In this document: one piece after another, positions 44,241-52,221 of the stretch
Layout: each line of letters starts with the position of its first letter
Numbering within the stretch: position 1 is the first letter of the stretch
Origin: Sphingopyxis chilensis
GTDB lineage: Bacteria > Pseudomonadota > Alphaproteobacteria > Sphingomonadales > Sphingomonadaceae
DNA: 64,000 nucleotides
Reading direction: 5' to 3'
Assembly (NCBI RefSeq): GCF_035930445.1
Contig: NZ_CP142394.1
Location: 3,071,501-3,135,500, forward strand
Made by a program: the position numbers and the translations under genes
Notes under the pieces: model-generated
Told to the model about the DNA's origin: nothing
Seen by the model: only the letters and a program-made list of their open reading frames with translations
The model's database searches: none

Positions 44241-44831
44241 ATGACCAACCTCTATCGCCTCGACGCGCCCGCCAACGCGATCGCCGCGACGTTCGGCGCC
44301 GAGGCAGGCAATGACCCGTGGATCGGCGATTATGTCGCGCCCGCGCGTCCCGCGCCGGTAGTTGTCAGCGACGGGCGCGGCGGATCGCGGCGCTGGCTGC
44401 GACCGAAACTGTGGGGCGTGCCGCCCCCGCCGCAGGGCACGCAGCCCGTCACCCACGTCCGCAACCTGACCAGCCCCTTCTGGATCGGCACGCTGCGCCA
44501 TGCCGAACTGCGCTGCCTGATCCCCGCGACCGCCTTTGCCTATTGGTCGGGAAGCGAGGGCGCGCGGCGACAGCACTGGTTTTCCGTTCCGTCGCAGCCG
44601 GTCTTCGCCTTTGCCGGCGTCATGCGGCAGGGCGGGGACTGGCCGTGCTTTGCTATGCTCACGACCGAGGCGAACCGGCTGGTCGCGCATCACCAGCCGA
44701 AGGGGATGCCGGTGATCCTGCATCGCGAGGATCACGCGACCTGGCTTAGCGGCGAGTGGCGCGCCGCGGTGGCGCTCGCGGTCCCGTTTCCCAGCCAGCT
44801 GATGGCCGTCGGCGACGCGCCTCCGGTATAG
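44241..44831 (+). CDS. SRAP-fold protein lacking the catalytic cysteine (YedK/HMCES-like)
   Basis: 196 residues. Alignable to SOS response-associated peptidases: NLYRLDAPANAIAATFG, VRNLTSPFW, RCLIPATAFAYW, FAFAGV, and HHQPKGMPVIL. In YedK/HMCES, Cys2 forms the covalent bond with abasic DNA and a Glu in the 'YEW' motif helps; here position 2 is Thr and the Glu is Ala (FAYW). So the usual cross-linking chemistry should be absent unless the start is wrong; the codons just upstream do not restore an 'MC' start. Role unknown, perhaps DNA binding only. Confidence 0.8.
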   Translation: MTNLYRLDAPANAIAATFGAEAGNDPWIGDYVAPARPAPVVVSDGRGGSRRWLRPKLWGVPPPPQGTQPVTHVRNLTSPFWIGTLRHAELRCLIPATAFAYWSGSEGARRQHWFSVPSQPVFAFAGVMRQGGDWPCFAMLTTEANRLVAHHQPKGMPVILHREDHATWLSGEWRAAVALAVPFPSQLMAVGDAPPV

Positions 44832-44897
44832 GCGAACTTCACCATATCGCTTCACGTTGCGCTAACCAGTGGCGCCCTAAAATCATCCCGACCAGGA

Positions 44898-45248
44898 ATG
44901 AAATCAGGGACCGTATCCGTGTTGGGAAATCACACCATCGAAACCAAGAAGGCGCCCAAGGCAGCACGCGGCGCCGAGCGCGCGCCTGTGACCGCACGCG
45001 CGCGTTTTCGCGAACCGGGGCTCAACCCCTTCGACGTCGAATTGTTCGACCTCTCGTCGACCGGCTTTCGCATGGTGACCTCGTTCCGGCCGCAGATCGG
45101 CAAGCATATCTGGGTGAACTTGCCGGGGCTCAATCCCCTGGAAGCGATCGTCCGCCGCGCCGACGGCAATAATTACGGATGCGAGTTCGTCCACCCGCTC
45201 CATGTGTCGGTCGCACAGCATCTGCAGGCGAAGCTACGCGGCGAGTAG
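44898..45248 (+). CDS. PilZ domain protein
   Basis: 116 residues. PilZ elements: an Arg-rich start (VTARARFREPG), DLSSTGFRM matching (D/N)xSxxG at about 51-59, and ADGNNYGCEFVHPL. Single-domain PilZ proteins bind c-di-GMP and act on motility or polysaccharide systems. The first motif is not a perfect RxxxR, so ligand affinity is uncertain. A second start, the GTG/TTG near VLGNH, is possible. Confidence 0.82.
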   Translation: MKSGTVSVLGNHTIETKKAPKAARGAERAPVTARARFREPGLNPFDVELFDLSSTGFRMVTSFRPQIGKHIWVNLPGLNPLEAIVRRADGNNYGCEFVHPLHVSVAQHLQAKLRGE

Positions 45249-45253
45249 CGGGG

Positions 45254-45679
45254 TCAGCCCTCGGGCGTCTCCGAATTTTTCAGGATATGCTTCCACTCGG
45301 CCGGCGTGACGCGCCCGACCGAGAGCCGCGACTGGCGGATCAGGTCCATGTCGGCAAGCTTGGGATCGGCCTTGATCGCCGCGAGCGTGACCGGATGGGC
45401 GAGCGCGCGCACCGGCGCGACGCGCACCACGACCCAGGGCGAGCCCTCGTCGGCGGTCGGGTCGGGGAACGACTCCTCGACGATCTCCATGATCCCGACG
45501 CATTCCTTGCCGATATTGCTGTGATAGAAGAGCGCCTCGTCACCCTTCTTCATCGCCATCATGTTGAGCTTGGCGGTGTGGTTGCGCACCCCATCCCAGA
45601 TGCCGGTGCCGTCCTTGACGAGTTGCTCCCACGCATAGGCGTCGGGTTCGGATTTCATCAACCAATATTGCTTTGCCAT
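45254..45679 (-). CDS. EVE domain protein
   Basis: 141 residues starting MAKQYWLMKSEPDAYAW, the classic EVE N-terminus, with WDGVRNHTAKLNMMAMKKGDEALFYHSNIGK (positions 25-56 region) and the end GRVTPAEWKHIL. EVE domains have a PUA-like fold and bind modified bases in nucleic acids; this short stand-alone form has no known substrate. The frame extends upstream without family similarity. Converges with the PilZ gene, five bases apart. Confidence 0.94.
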   Translation of the reverse strand: MAKQYWLMKSEPDAYAWEQLVKDGTGIWDGVRNHTAKLNMMAMKKGDEALFYHSNIGKECVGIMEIVEESFPDPTADEGSPWVVVRVAPVRALAHPVTLAAIKADPKLADMDLIRQSRLSVGRVTPAEWKHILKNSETPEG

Positions 45680-45795
45680 GGCGGCGGGCTTAGCCGAACC
45701 GCGCGCGGGGCGGAACCGCCTTTTTCCCTTTAACCCTCGCGGCGCAGCGCCTAAATCGCGACTCATCACGCGCCCATGGCGGCGCCGCTTATCGA

Positions 45796-46740
45796 ATGGA
45801 CTTACCTCGCATGACCGCTGCCGTTCCTGTCATTTCCATGTCGCTTCCCGCCGACCAGTTCGCAAAGGATTTCGGCGTCTCGTTCGAACGCTTCGGCTTT
45901 GCGATGATCACCGATCACGGCATCGATCCCGACCTGATCGACGAAGCCTGGACGAAGGCGAAGGAATTTTTCGCGCTGCCCGAAGAGGTGAAGCGCGCCT
46001 ATCATATCGCAGGCGGCGGCGGCGCGCGCGGCTATACGCCTTTCGGCACCGAAATCGCCAAGGGCGCGAAAGAGGTCGACCTCAAGGAATTCTGGCACGT
46101 CGGCCGCGACCTGCCCGAAGGCCACCCCCTCGCCGCGCAGCAGCCGAACAATGTCTGGCCCAAGGAAGTCGAAGGCTTCCGCGCCGCCTATGACAAGCTC
46201 TTCGCCGAGTTCGACCGCGTCGGCGGACGCCTGCTGTCGGGAATCGCGCGCTACCTCGGCCTCGCCTCCGATTTCTTCGACGACACGGTGAAGGACGGCA
46301 ACAGCGTGATGCGCCTGCTCCACTATCCGCCGGTCGAAGCCCCCGCAAAGGGCATCCGCGCCGAGGCGCATGAGGATATCAACACGATCACCCTGCTGCT
46401 CGGCGCCGAGGAAGCCGGCCTTGAAATCCTCGACAAGGACGGCAGCTGGCTTCCCGTCTCGCCGCCGCCGGGCGCGATGGCGGTCAATGTCGGCGACATG
46501 CTGCAGCGGCTCACCAACAACCGCCTGCCCTCGACGACGCACCGCGTCCGCAACCCCGACGCGGGCCGCGCGAGCGTCGCGCGCTATTCGATGCCGTTTT
46601 TCCTGCATTTCCGCTCGGATTATCCAATCGAAACGCTCGCAAGCTGCATCGACGCCGCGCACCCGAACCTCTATCCAACCCCGATCACCGCCGATGACTA
46701 TCTGCAGGAGCGGCTGCGCGAGATCGGGCTCAAGAAATAG
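45796..46740 (+). CDS. 2-oxoglutarate/Fe(II)-dependent oxygenase (isopenicillin N synthase family)
   Basis: 314 residues. Iron triad His192, Asp194 (AHEDINTITLL) and His249 (STTHRV); co-substrate site RYS at 263-265. The N-terminal DIOX_N domain covers about 10-125 (FERFGFAMITDHGI). Plausible reactions are hydroxylation or ring closure of small molecules. A second ATG at 45811 is an alternative start. No pathway partner is adjacent. Confidence 0.93.
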   Translation: MDLPRMTAAVPVISMSLPADQFAKDFGVSFERFGFAMITDHGIDPDLIDEAWTKAKEFFALPEEVKRAYHIAGGGGARGYTPFGTEIAKGAKEVDLKEFWHVGRDLPEGHPLAAQQPNNVWPKEVEGFRAAYDKLFAEFDRVGGRLLSGIARYLGLASDFFDDTVKDGNSVMRLLHYPPVEAPAKGIRAEAHEDINTITLLLGAEEAGLEILDKDGSWLPVSPPPGAMAVNVGDMLQRLTNNRLPSTTHRVRNPDAGRASVARYSMPFFLHFRSDYPIETLASCIDAAHPNLYPTPITADDYLQERLREIGLKK

Positions 46741-46901
46741 CAGCGTCGCGTAGCAGGGGTTCGGGACGAATCGGCATTCGCCAGCGGCAATCGAACGTTC
46801 GCCGACGACCGATTGTCCTTCACTGGCGCCAATGCCAGAAGGCCGATTGATTCCGCCTTTTCCCGCCGGCGTCCGACCGGTGGACTGTTCCTGGAGAACC
46901 T

Positions 46902-47972
46902 ATGCGACCCGCAACCATCTGTTTCGCATTCATGGCAGCCTTCGGTTCGCTGCATCCGGCTGCAGCGGCGGAGAAGGCGCCCCCCCTTCCGTGGAGCGCG
47001 CCCGCGACGACCGAGGTTGTGGTGGAGGACCGCAAGTTCGCAAACGGGGACGTCGAGCTTTCCGGTACGCTCCATATGCCGCGCAGCGGCCAGCCGGTCG
47101 CAGCGGTCGTCGTGACGCACAGCGCCTCGTCGCCGCTGCGCGCCGCGTCGCTCTACGATCATCTCAAGACCATTTTGCCGGCGCTGGGCATCGCCGTCTT
47201 CACATACGACCGGCGCGGATCGGGGCAGTCGGGTACGCAGGATGCCGGGGGCAATTTCACGATCCTCGCCGACGACGCGATCGCCGCCGTCAAGCATCTG
47301 AAAACCGACCCGCGCATTGATCCGCGGCGCATCGGCACCTGGGGGCTGAGCCAGGGCGGCTGGATTTCGCCGCTCGCCGCGTCGCGGAGCCCCGACATCG
47401 CGTTTGTCGTCGCGGTGTCGGCGCCGGTCGTCACCGCCGACGTCCAGATGATCTTTTCCTCGACGAACCATTTGAAGGCCAATGGCTATTCACAGGCCGA
47501 CATCGACCAGATGGTCGCGGCGCGCAAGGCGGTCGACGATTATATGCGCGGCACGGTAAGCCGCGCCGAGGCGCAGGCGAAGCTCGACGCGATCAAGACC
47601 AAGCCGTGGTTCAAATATCTATACATGGGCGAAACCTTCCGCGACCGCGAAGTATCGGGCTGGCGCAAGGAGATCGAAAATGATCCGCTGGTCAATCTGA
47701 AGGCAGTCACGGTGCCGACGCTCATCCTCTATGGCGCCGACGATGCGGTCGTGCCGGTCGCCGATTCGGCCAGGCGCCTGAAAGCCATCGCGCCGCAGAT
47801 GCCCAATATGGATGCCCATGTGATCGCGGGCGCCGATCACGCGATGCAGATGTCGGCGGACCTCGAGACGTCGCTCGATCCCAAGCACGACGGCACCGAG
47901 CGGCCCGATTCGCCCGAATATTTCGCGCTGCTGGCGAGCTGGCTGGCGGCGCACGGTTTCGCCGGGGACTGA
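46902..47972 (+). CDS. Exported alpha/beta hydrolase
   Basis: 356 residues, signal peptide to about residue 23 (HPAAAA). Triad: Ser150 in WGLSQGG, Asp in LYGADDAVVP, His in AGADHAMQM; DRRGSGQS marks the strand before the nucleophile. The layout matches periplasmic acyl-peptidase/esterase-type hydrolases of the dienelactone-hydrolase class. Substrate unknown. The 161 bases upstream contain no evident gene. Confidence 0.9.
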   Translation: MRPATICFAFMAAFGSLHPAAAAEKAPPLPWSAPATTEVVVEDRKFANGDVELSGTLHMPRSGQPVAAVVVTHSASSPLRAASLYDHLKTILPALGIAVFTYDRRGSGQSGTQDAGGNFTILADDAIAAVKHLKTDPRIDPRRIGTWGLSQGGWISPLAASRSPDIAFVVAVSAPVVTADVQMIFSSTNHLKANGYSQADIDQMVAARKAVDDYMRGTVSRAEAQAKLDAIKTKPWFKYLYMGETFRDREVSGWRKEIENDPLVNLKAVTVPTLILYGADDAVVPVADSARRLKAIAPQMPNMDAHVIAGADHAMQMSADLETSLDPKHDGTERPDSPEYFALLASWLAAHGFAGD

Positions 47973-47980
47973 AGGGCTCC

Positions 47981-48385
47981 CTATCGCTCCGCCCAATAAT
48001 CGAACACCGCCTGCTGCTGCTCGCGAATGAAGCGCGCCGCCGCGGCGCCCTCCCACGGCCCGTCATAGCCGAGGAGCAGCGCGGTGCCGCCGACCCACCA
48101 GCCTTGCCCCGGCAGGCGGTCGGACTCGCGTACGACCAGCACCGCAAGGTCGGGTTCGCCCTCGAGTGCGGAAAGCCGGTCTACCTCCTCGAGCGTCCTG
48201 CACACCGCGCGCATCTTGGGCCGGGTGAAACGGAAGCCGAGGTCGCCGAGCAGTTCGGAATAGCTGACGCTGCGCGCCGCGCGCGCCGCATCGATCAGGA
48301 TCGTACGGATCCGCACTGCGTCGCCGAGCGCCGACGCGTCGGCCGGGCGTTCGTCGCCGCCTAGGCCTTGGTCTTTGGCGGCCAT
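47981..48385 (-). CDS. Hypothetical protein, small soluble
   Basis: 134 residues. The ATG chosen lies 25 bases inside the 3' end of the DUF1295 gene. Features: a likely helical N-terminal half ([45 protein letters not shown]) and a beta-rich C-terminal half ([26 protein letters not shown]). The first half looks like a small helix-turn-helix. I do not recognise a named family. It ends 8 bases from the convergent hydrolase gene. Third gene of the operon with DUF1295 and the acyltransferase. Confidence 0.7.
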   Translation of the reverse strand: MAAKDQGLGGDERPADASALGDAVRIRTILIDAARAARSVSYSELLGDLGFRFTRPKMRAVCRTLEEVDRLSALEGEPDLAVLVVRESDRLPGQGWWVGGTALLLGYDGPWEGAAAARFIREQQQAVFDYWAER

Positions 48386-49176
48386 GGAATGAAGCCCGAG
48401 GTGCGTTTGACATAAGCGGCATAGTCCGGCCGCGTCTTGTGCAGCCCCTTTTCGAGCAGCGCCTTGCCCGACCACCGCGTGAGGGTGAAGGTCAGGAAGA
48501 CCGGCCCGATCACGCTCGCGAGCGCGGGGCCCCAACCGAGGTCGAGCACGACGAGCCAGATGCCCCACCAGGTCAGTGCGTCGCCGAAATAATTCGGATG
48601 GCGTGTGTAGCGCCACAGGCCGGTGTCGAGCACCCTGCCCTTGTTCGCCGGATTCTTGCGGAACACGTCGAGCTGCGCGTCGCCGATGCTTTCGAACGCG
48701 ATGCCGGCCAGCGCCGCCGCGGCGCCCAGCCATCCGAAGACGCCGATGTCTTGCGGGGCGTTCGCGCCCGCCCAGATGCCGATCTGCGCGGGCAGGCAGG
48801 TGAGGAACAGCAATGGCGCCTGCGTCAGGAAGACGGTAAGCAGCGCGGCTTTCGCCCAGCTCCACTTGTGCTTCTCCATCCTGTGCGCGAGAATTTTCCT
48901 GTAGCGCAGGTCCTCGCCGTCGCGCGCCCAGCGGATCGCCAGGTGGATCGCAAGCCGCAGTCCCCACAGCGTCGTGAGGCCAAGGAGCAATTTGGCATGG
49001 GGCGCCCCGACCCCCGTCTGCCATGCTGTCCCCCATGCGAGCAGCACCATGCCGAAGGCCCAGAAAGCGTCGATGAACGACACGTCGCGGATCGTCACCG
49101 CGACGCCCCACAGGAACAGGATCACCGCGAGCAGCCCGGCAAAATTGATCGCCAGAAGCAAGATTGCATCAGTCAT
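48361..49176 (-). CDS. DUF1295 family membrane protein (steroid 5-alpha reductase-like)
   Basis: 271 residues, six or seven helices. The conserved block [24 protein letters not shown] (positions about 180-203) and the C-terminal [19 protein letters not shown] mark DUF1295, related to 3-oxo-5-alpha-steroid 4-dehydrogenases and isoprenylcysteine methyltransferases. Reaction unknown; probably reduction of a lipid. The start overlaps the acyltransferase stop by four bases. Confidence 0.92.
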   Translation of the reverse strand: MTDAILLLAINFAGLLAVILFLWGVAVTIRDVSFIDAFWAFGMVLLAWGTAWQTGVGAPHAKLLLGLTTLWGLRLAIHLAIRWARDGEDLRYRKILAHRMEKHKWSWAKAALLTVFLTQAPLLFLTCLPAQIGIWAGANAPQDIGVFGWLGAAAALAGIAFESIGDAQLDVFRKNPANKGRVLDTGLWRYTRHPNYFGDALTWWGIWLVVLDLGWGPALASVIGPVFLTFTLTRWSGKALLEKGLHKTRPDYAAYVKRTSGFIPWPPKTKA

Positions 49177-49799
49177 GCGCGCGTGTCCGGTTCCTCATCG
49201 GCGCCGACTATATCATCGATCGAGCGCACTGCACGCTCGGGGAATTTCGGAATGCAATTTTTATAGGTTTCCAGCACCTTCAGCATGTCGGCGCGGAAGT
49301 CTCCTGTCGGCCAGATCAGCGGACCGAGACCGCCGCTTTTCTTGCCATAATCCATCACCCCGACGACAAGCGGGACTTTGGCCGCGAGCGCGATCTGGTA
49401 GAAACCGGTGCGCCATTTCTTCGTCTTGCCGCGCGTTCCTTCGGGCGCGACGGTCAGGATGAACTCTGCGCGGCGTGCGAATTCGCCCGCCATCTGCTGT
49501 ACGACATTGGTGCCGCCGCGACGATCGACCGGGATGCCGCCCATCTGTTTCATGAAGCCGCCGATCGGCCAGCGGAACAGCGACAATTTGCCCATGAAAT
49601 GCGGACGGATGCCGAGGTCGGCGGCAAGCCCGAGGAAATTGACGAAATCCCAGTTGCTCGTGTGCGGCGCGGCGATCAGGACGAAGCGCCGCGGTTCGGG
49701 CACGGCGCCCTCGGCCTTCCAGCCGCGCATCCGGTATAAGAGGAGCAAAAGGCGGCGCACCGCCCGCGCCACCGGCCCCGGCGGCTCGTCGTCAAACAT
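49173..49799 (-). CDS. Lysophospholipid acyltransferase family protein
   Basis: 208 residues from MFDDEPPG. Acyltransferase motif HX4D at 46-51 (HTSNWD), then [26 protein letters not shown] (second block, about 70-95) and APEGTRGK (third block). Acylates a lysophospholipid or related acceptor at the inner membrane. First gene of a minus-strand operon with the DUF1295 gene, so a lipid-remodelling role for both is a fair inference. Confidence 0.92.
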   Translation of the reverse strand: MFDDEPPGPVARAVRRLLLLLYRMRGWKAEGAVPEPRRFVLIAAPHTSNWDFVNFLGLAADLGIRPHFMGKLSLFRWPIGGFMKQMGGIPVDRRGGTNVVQQMAGEFARRAEFILTVAPEGTRGKTKKWRTGFYQIALAAKVPLVVGVMDYGKKSGGLGPLIWPTGDFRADMLKVLETYKNCIPKFPERAVRSIDDIVGADEEPDTRA

Positions 49800-49869
49800 G
49801 GTCACGGCTCCTCTCCACTCATCCCCCGATTGCGCGAAAGCCCTTCGCCGCGCAAGGGCTCGTCCTTGA

Positions 49870-50187
49870 TCGATTCGATGCTGTGCCCCGCCCAAGCGCC
49901 CCGCGCCGCCCGCGCCGCCGCTCGACCCCAAGATCATCGGCCCGATGCAGACGCTCGTCGACACATATTGGCCGGGGCTGAAGGTGATCCCGTCGATGGC
50001 CAATGGCTATACCGACGCGACCTTCCTCGGCGCGGTCGGCATCCCGACCTATGGCATTCCCGGTATGTGGGGAGACCCCGACGGCAACGGCGCGCACGGC
50101 CTCGACGAACGCATGGAAGTGCGCTCGGTCTATGTCGGGCGCGACTATATGTTCGACCTGGTGAAGGCCTATGCGGATAAACCTTGA
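49870..50187 (+). pseudogene. C-terminal remnant of an M20 family metallopeptidase
   Basis: After an in-frame TGA at 49867, about 100 codons resemble the last quarter of M20/M25/M40 carboxypeptidases: RPAPPAPPLDPKI, TYWPGLKVIPSMANGYTDA, FLGAVGIPTYGIPGMWGDP, GNGAHGLDERMEVRSVYVGR and a normal stop. The zinc-binding and catalytic N-terminal parts are missing and the adjacent upstream sequence is the unrelated acyltransferase start, so the rest was deleted. An ATG at 49945 could allow an 80-residue peptide, but it would lack any active site. Confidence 0.8.
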
Positions 50188-50206
50188 TCCAGCCTTCGGT
50201 ATCATT

Positions 50207-50292
50207 CGTCGTTGCGAGCGCGGCGAAGCAATCCAGAGCGAGCTTATACCGCCCCTGGATTGCCGCATCGCCTTCGGCTTCTCGCAATGACG
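50207..50292. repeat. Palindromic repeat element, copy B
   Basis: Outer arms CGTCGTTGCGAG and CTCGCAATGACG pair with one mismatch; inner arms CAATCCAG (50229-50236) and CTGGATTG (50255-50262) pair perfectly. Same family as the element at 40682. It fills the space between the peptidase remnant and fpr. Confidence 0.8.
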
Positions 50293-50303
50293 ATTGAGGG
50301 ACG

Positions 50304-51122
50304 CTAACCCACGAACGCGCGCTCGATCACGAAGTCGCCGGGCGCGGCGTTCGATCCTTCCTTGAAGCCAAGCGCCTCGAAGCGCGCTTCGAGGTCGCGG
50401 ATCATCGCCATGCTGCCGCACATCATGATGCGGTCGGTCGCCGGGTCGAAATGCGTGGGGCCGGTCAGCGGATGGCCGAAGAGCGACCCGTCCTCGATCA
50501 GCGCGTCGATGCGTCCCGTGGTGCGGAAGGGTTCGCGCGTCACCGTCGGGAGGTAATGGAATTGCAGCAACGCCTGGTCCTGCACCAGCGGATCGCCCGC
50601 GAGCTGGCTTTCGAGTTCGTCGCGGAACGCGAGGTCGCTGATCTGCCGCACGCAATGGACGAGCTGGATCTGGCTGAACCGTTCGTAGATGTCGGGATCG
50701 CGCGCGAGGCTGAGGAAGGGGGCGAGGCCGGTGCCGGTCGACAGCAGGAACAGCCGCTGTCCGGGCAGCAGCGCGTCGGCGACAAGCGTCCCCGTCGGCT
50801 TGCGCCCGAGATAGACGGGATCGCCCGGCTGGATCTTCTGCAGCCGCGAGGTCAACGGGCCGTCGGGCACCTTGATCGAGAGGAACTCAAGCTCGTCGGC
50901 ATAAGCAGGGCTGGCGATCGAATAAGCGCGCAACAGCGGGCGGCCTTCGCCGGGCAGGCCAATCATCACGAACTCACCCGAACGGAAGCGGAAGCTAGGC
51001 GGGCGGGTGATCGTGAAGCTGAACAGATGCTCGTTCCAGTGGCGCACCGAACGCACTTCCTCGACGGTCAGCGAGGCGGAGGGGGCCAGCTTGGCAGCTT
51101 CGGCAATACGGTCACTCATCAC
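50304..51122 (-). CDS. fpr: Ferredoxin-NADP(+) reductase
   Basis: 272 residues. FAD site LLRAYSIASP (RxYS) and GPLTSRLQKI; NADP site LLSTGTGLAPFLSL and MMCGSMAMIRD; C-terminal VIERAFVG typical of the proteobacterial Fpr group, which lacks a long tail. It moves electrons between NADPH and ferredoxin/flavodoxin, often in oxidative stress or iron-sulfur repair. Start overlaps the preceding gene's stop by four bases. Confidence 0.95.
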   Translation of the reverse strand: MMSDRIAEAAKLAPSASLTVEEVRSVRHWNEHLFSFTITRPPSFRFRSGEFVMIGLPGEGRPLLRAYSIASPAYADELEFLSIKVPDGPLTSRLQKIQPGDPVYLGRKPTGTLVADALLPGQRLFLLSTGTGLAPFLSLARDPDIYERFSQIQLVHCVRQISDLAFRDELESQLAGDPLVQDQALLQFHYLPTVTREPFRTTGRIDALIEDGSLFGHPLTGPTHFDPATDRIMMCGSMAMIRDLEARFEALGFKEGSNAAPGDFVIERAFVG

Positions 51123-51577
51123 TTTGGACTTTCCTGATGTGTCATGGCGCCGGCCGCGAGGGCCGGCATATCGAAACCCGCCGCGACCAACCTGTCGACC
51201 GCGGCGCCCATCGCCTTTGCGATCGGACCGACGCTGTCTCCCTCGGCCAGCAAGGCCAGCGTCGCGCGGGCATTTGTCACGCCCCCAAGCGAAATATCGC
51301 GCCAGAGTCCAAGCAGAATTGCTTCATCCTCTGAAATCTGGAGGCACGGCATCGGCGCCAGGACGAGCGTTTCGACGGCATCGCCGCCGATCAACGCCAT
51401 CGCGACGTGAAAATCGGGCAACGCGCCCGCCGCGTTCACCGAAGTGAAGCCCCGGTGCAGCGTCTGCGGCGGGCACCGCCCGCGCGCGGCCGCCGCAACC
51501 CATCCCCGCATCGCCCAGAGCAGAAAACGCCCGCTGTTGCAGAGGCTTTCCACCGGCCGGTCGACAAAGGCGTACAT
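51119..51577 (-). CDS. Hypothetical protein coupled to fpr
   Basis: 152 residues from the ATG behind AAAGGGA (a further ATG 10 codons upstream lacks such a site). It begins MYAFVDRPVESLCNSGRFLL; the middle (DAVETLVLAPMPCLQISEDEAILLGLW) and end (GPIAKAMGAAVDRLVAAGFD) look helical and soluble. No family name known to me; the tight coupling to fpr suggests a role with that reductase. Confidence 0.75.
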   Translation of the reverse strand: MYAFVDRPVESLCNSGRFLLWAMRGWVAAAARGRCPPQTLHRGFTSVNAAGALPDFHVAMALIGGDAVETLVLAPMPCLQISEDEAILLGLWRDISLGGVTNARATLALLAEGDSVGPIAKAMGAAVDRLVAAGFDMPALAAGAMTHQESPK

Positions 51578-51628
51578 CGATTCCCTTTCCAACGCGCGTC
51601 GGCGCAACGTCGGCGGGTTTATATGTTA

Positions 51629-51645
51629 TTGCGAGTCATTTGCAA
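51629..51645. promoter_or_regulatory. Possible Fur-type palindrome ahead of the fpr operon
   Basis: TTGCGAGTCATTTGCAA has TTGC/GCAA ends and, read on the minus strand (TTGCAAATGACTCGCAA), resembles iron-regulator boxes seen before TonB-receptor genes in sphingomonads. It is 52-68 bases upstream of the operon start. Single site, imperfect symmetry, so tentative. Confidence 0.35.
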
Positions 51646-51794
51646 TTCAGAAATTCGAGCGGGATGGAGAAAGGCCGAATGACTCGTCTGCGGTAGAGGA
51701 AAACAATCTCCCGAGCCGTTCACTTTAGCGGAATAGGGAACGGTTACGACAGATTGAGAACGACCGAAAAGCGGCGCTTGGTGTCTCATTAACT

Positions 51795-51873
51795 CGTCAT
51801 TCCCGCGAAAGCGGGAACCGAGTGCGGGATCAGCCGACGCACGCTCTGGGTTCCCGCTTTCGCGGGAATGACG
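51795..51873. repeat. REP-like inverted pair (25-base arms) in a 389-base gene-free gap
   Basis: A 25-base unit at 51795-51819 (core TTCCCGCGAAAGCGGGAA) recurs as its exact reverse complement at 51849-51873, with 29 bases between. Each unit is itself a hairpin with GAAA loop. The rest of the gap 51578-51966 holds only the possible Fur box and no credible gene; the open frame across the repeat reads SRESGNP...RFRGND, the well-known translation of this repeat type. Confidence 0.9.
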
Positions 51874-51966
51874 ACTGTGGGGAATGGCAGCAACCCACCC
51901 CAAAGCCGCCACTCAGGCCGAAATAATGCACCTGCCCAACCGCCCCAACGCGGCCGTTAGCTGGCG

Positions 51967-52200
51967 CTACCTGATCTTGTCGCGGTTCGCATAGAGCAGC
52001 GCGGCGATCACCGCCGCCGACCCGATGCCGAGGCCCGCCGCGGCGGCGGTTTTCCAGCCGGCGCGCTTACCCTTTGCCGCTTCCTTGTCGGCCGCCTCGG
52101 AGGCATCGGCCGCTTCCTTTTGCTGTCGCCGCTCGCGCGCGGCGCGCAGCACTTCATTTTCTTCCTCTTCGGGCGGGGGAGGCGGCAGTTGGTCGGTCAT
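51967..52200 (-). CDS. Small C-tail membrane protein
   Basis: 77 residues: Pro/Glu-rich start (TDQLPPPPPEEEEN), a charged Ala/Lys/Glu helix at about 18-45, then a membrane helix (TAAAAGLGIGSAAVIAALLY) and a short basic end RDKIR. Cytoplasm-facing N-terminus is likely. It follows ald by 21 bases and is probably co-transcribed. Function unknown. Confidence 0.65.
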   Translation of the reverse strand: MTDQLPPPPPEEEENEVLRAARERRQQKEAADASEAADKEAAKGKRAGWKTAAAAGLGIGSAAVIAALLYANRDKIR

Positions 52201-52221
52201 CGTCTCTGTCGTTCCTTATTG

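Noticed and set aside
51619..51912. 97-residue minus-strand frame with SRESGNP and RFRGND
   Set aside because: This is the translated form of the inverted REP-like pair, has no ribosome site and no coding signal outside the repeat.
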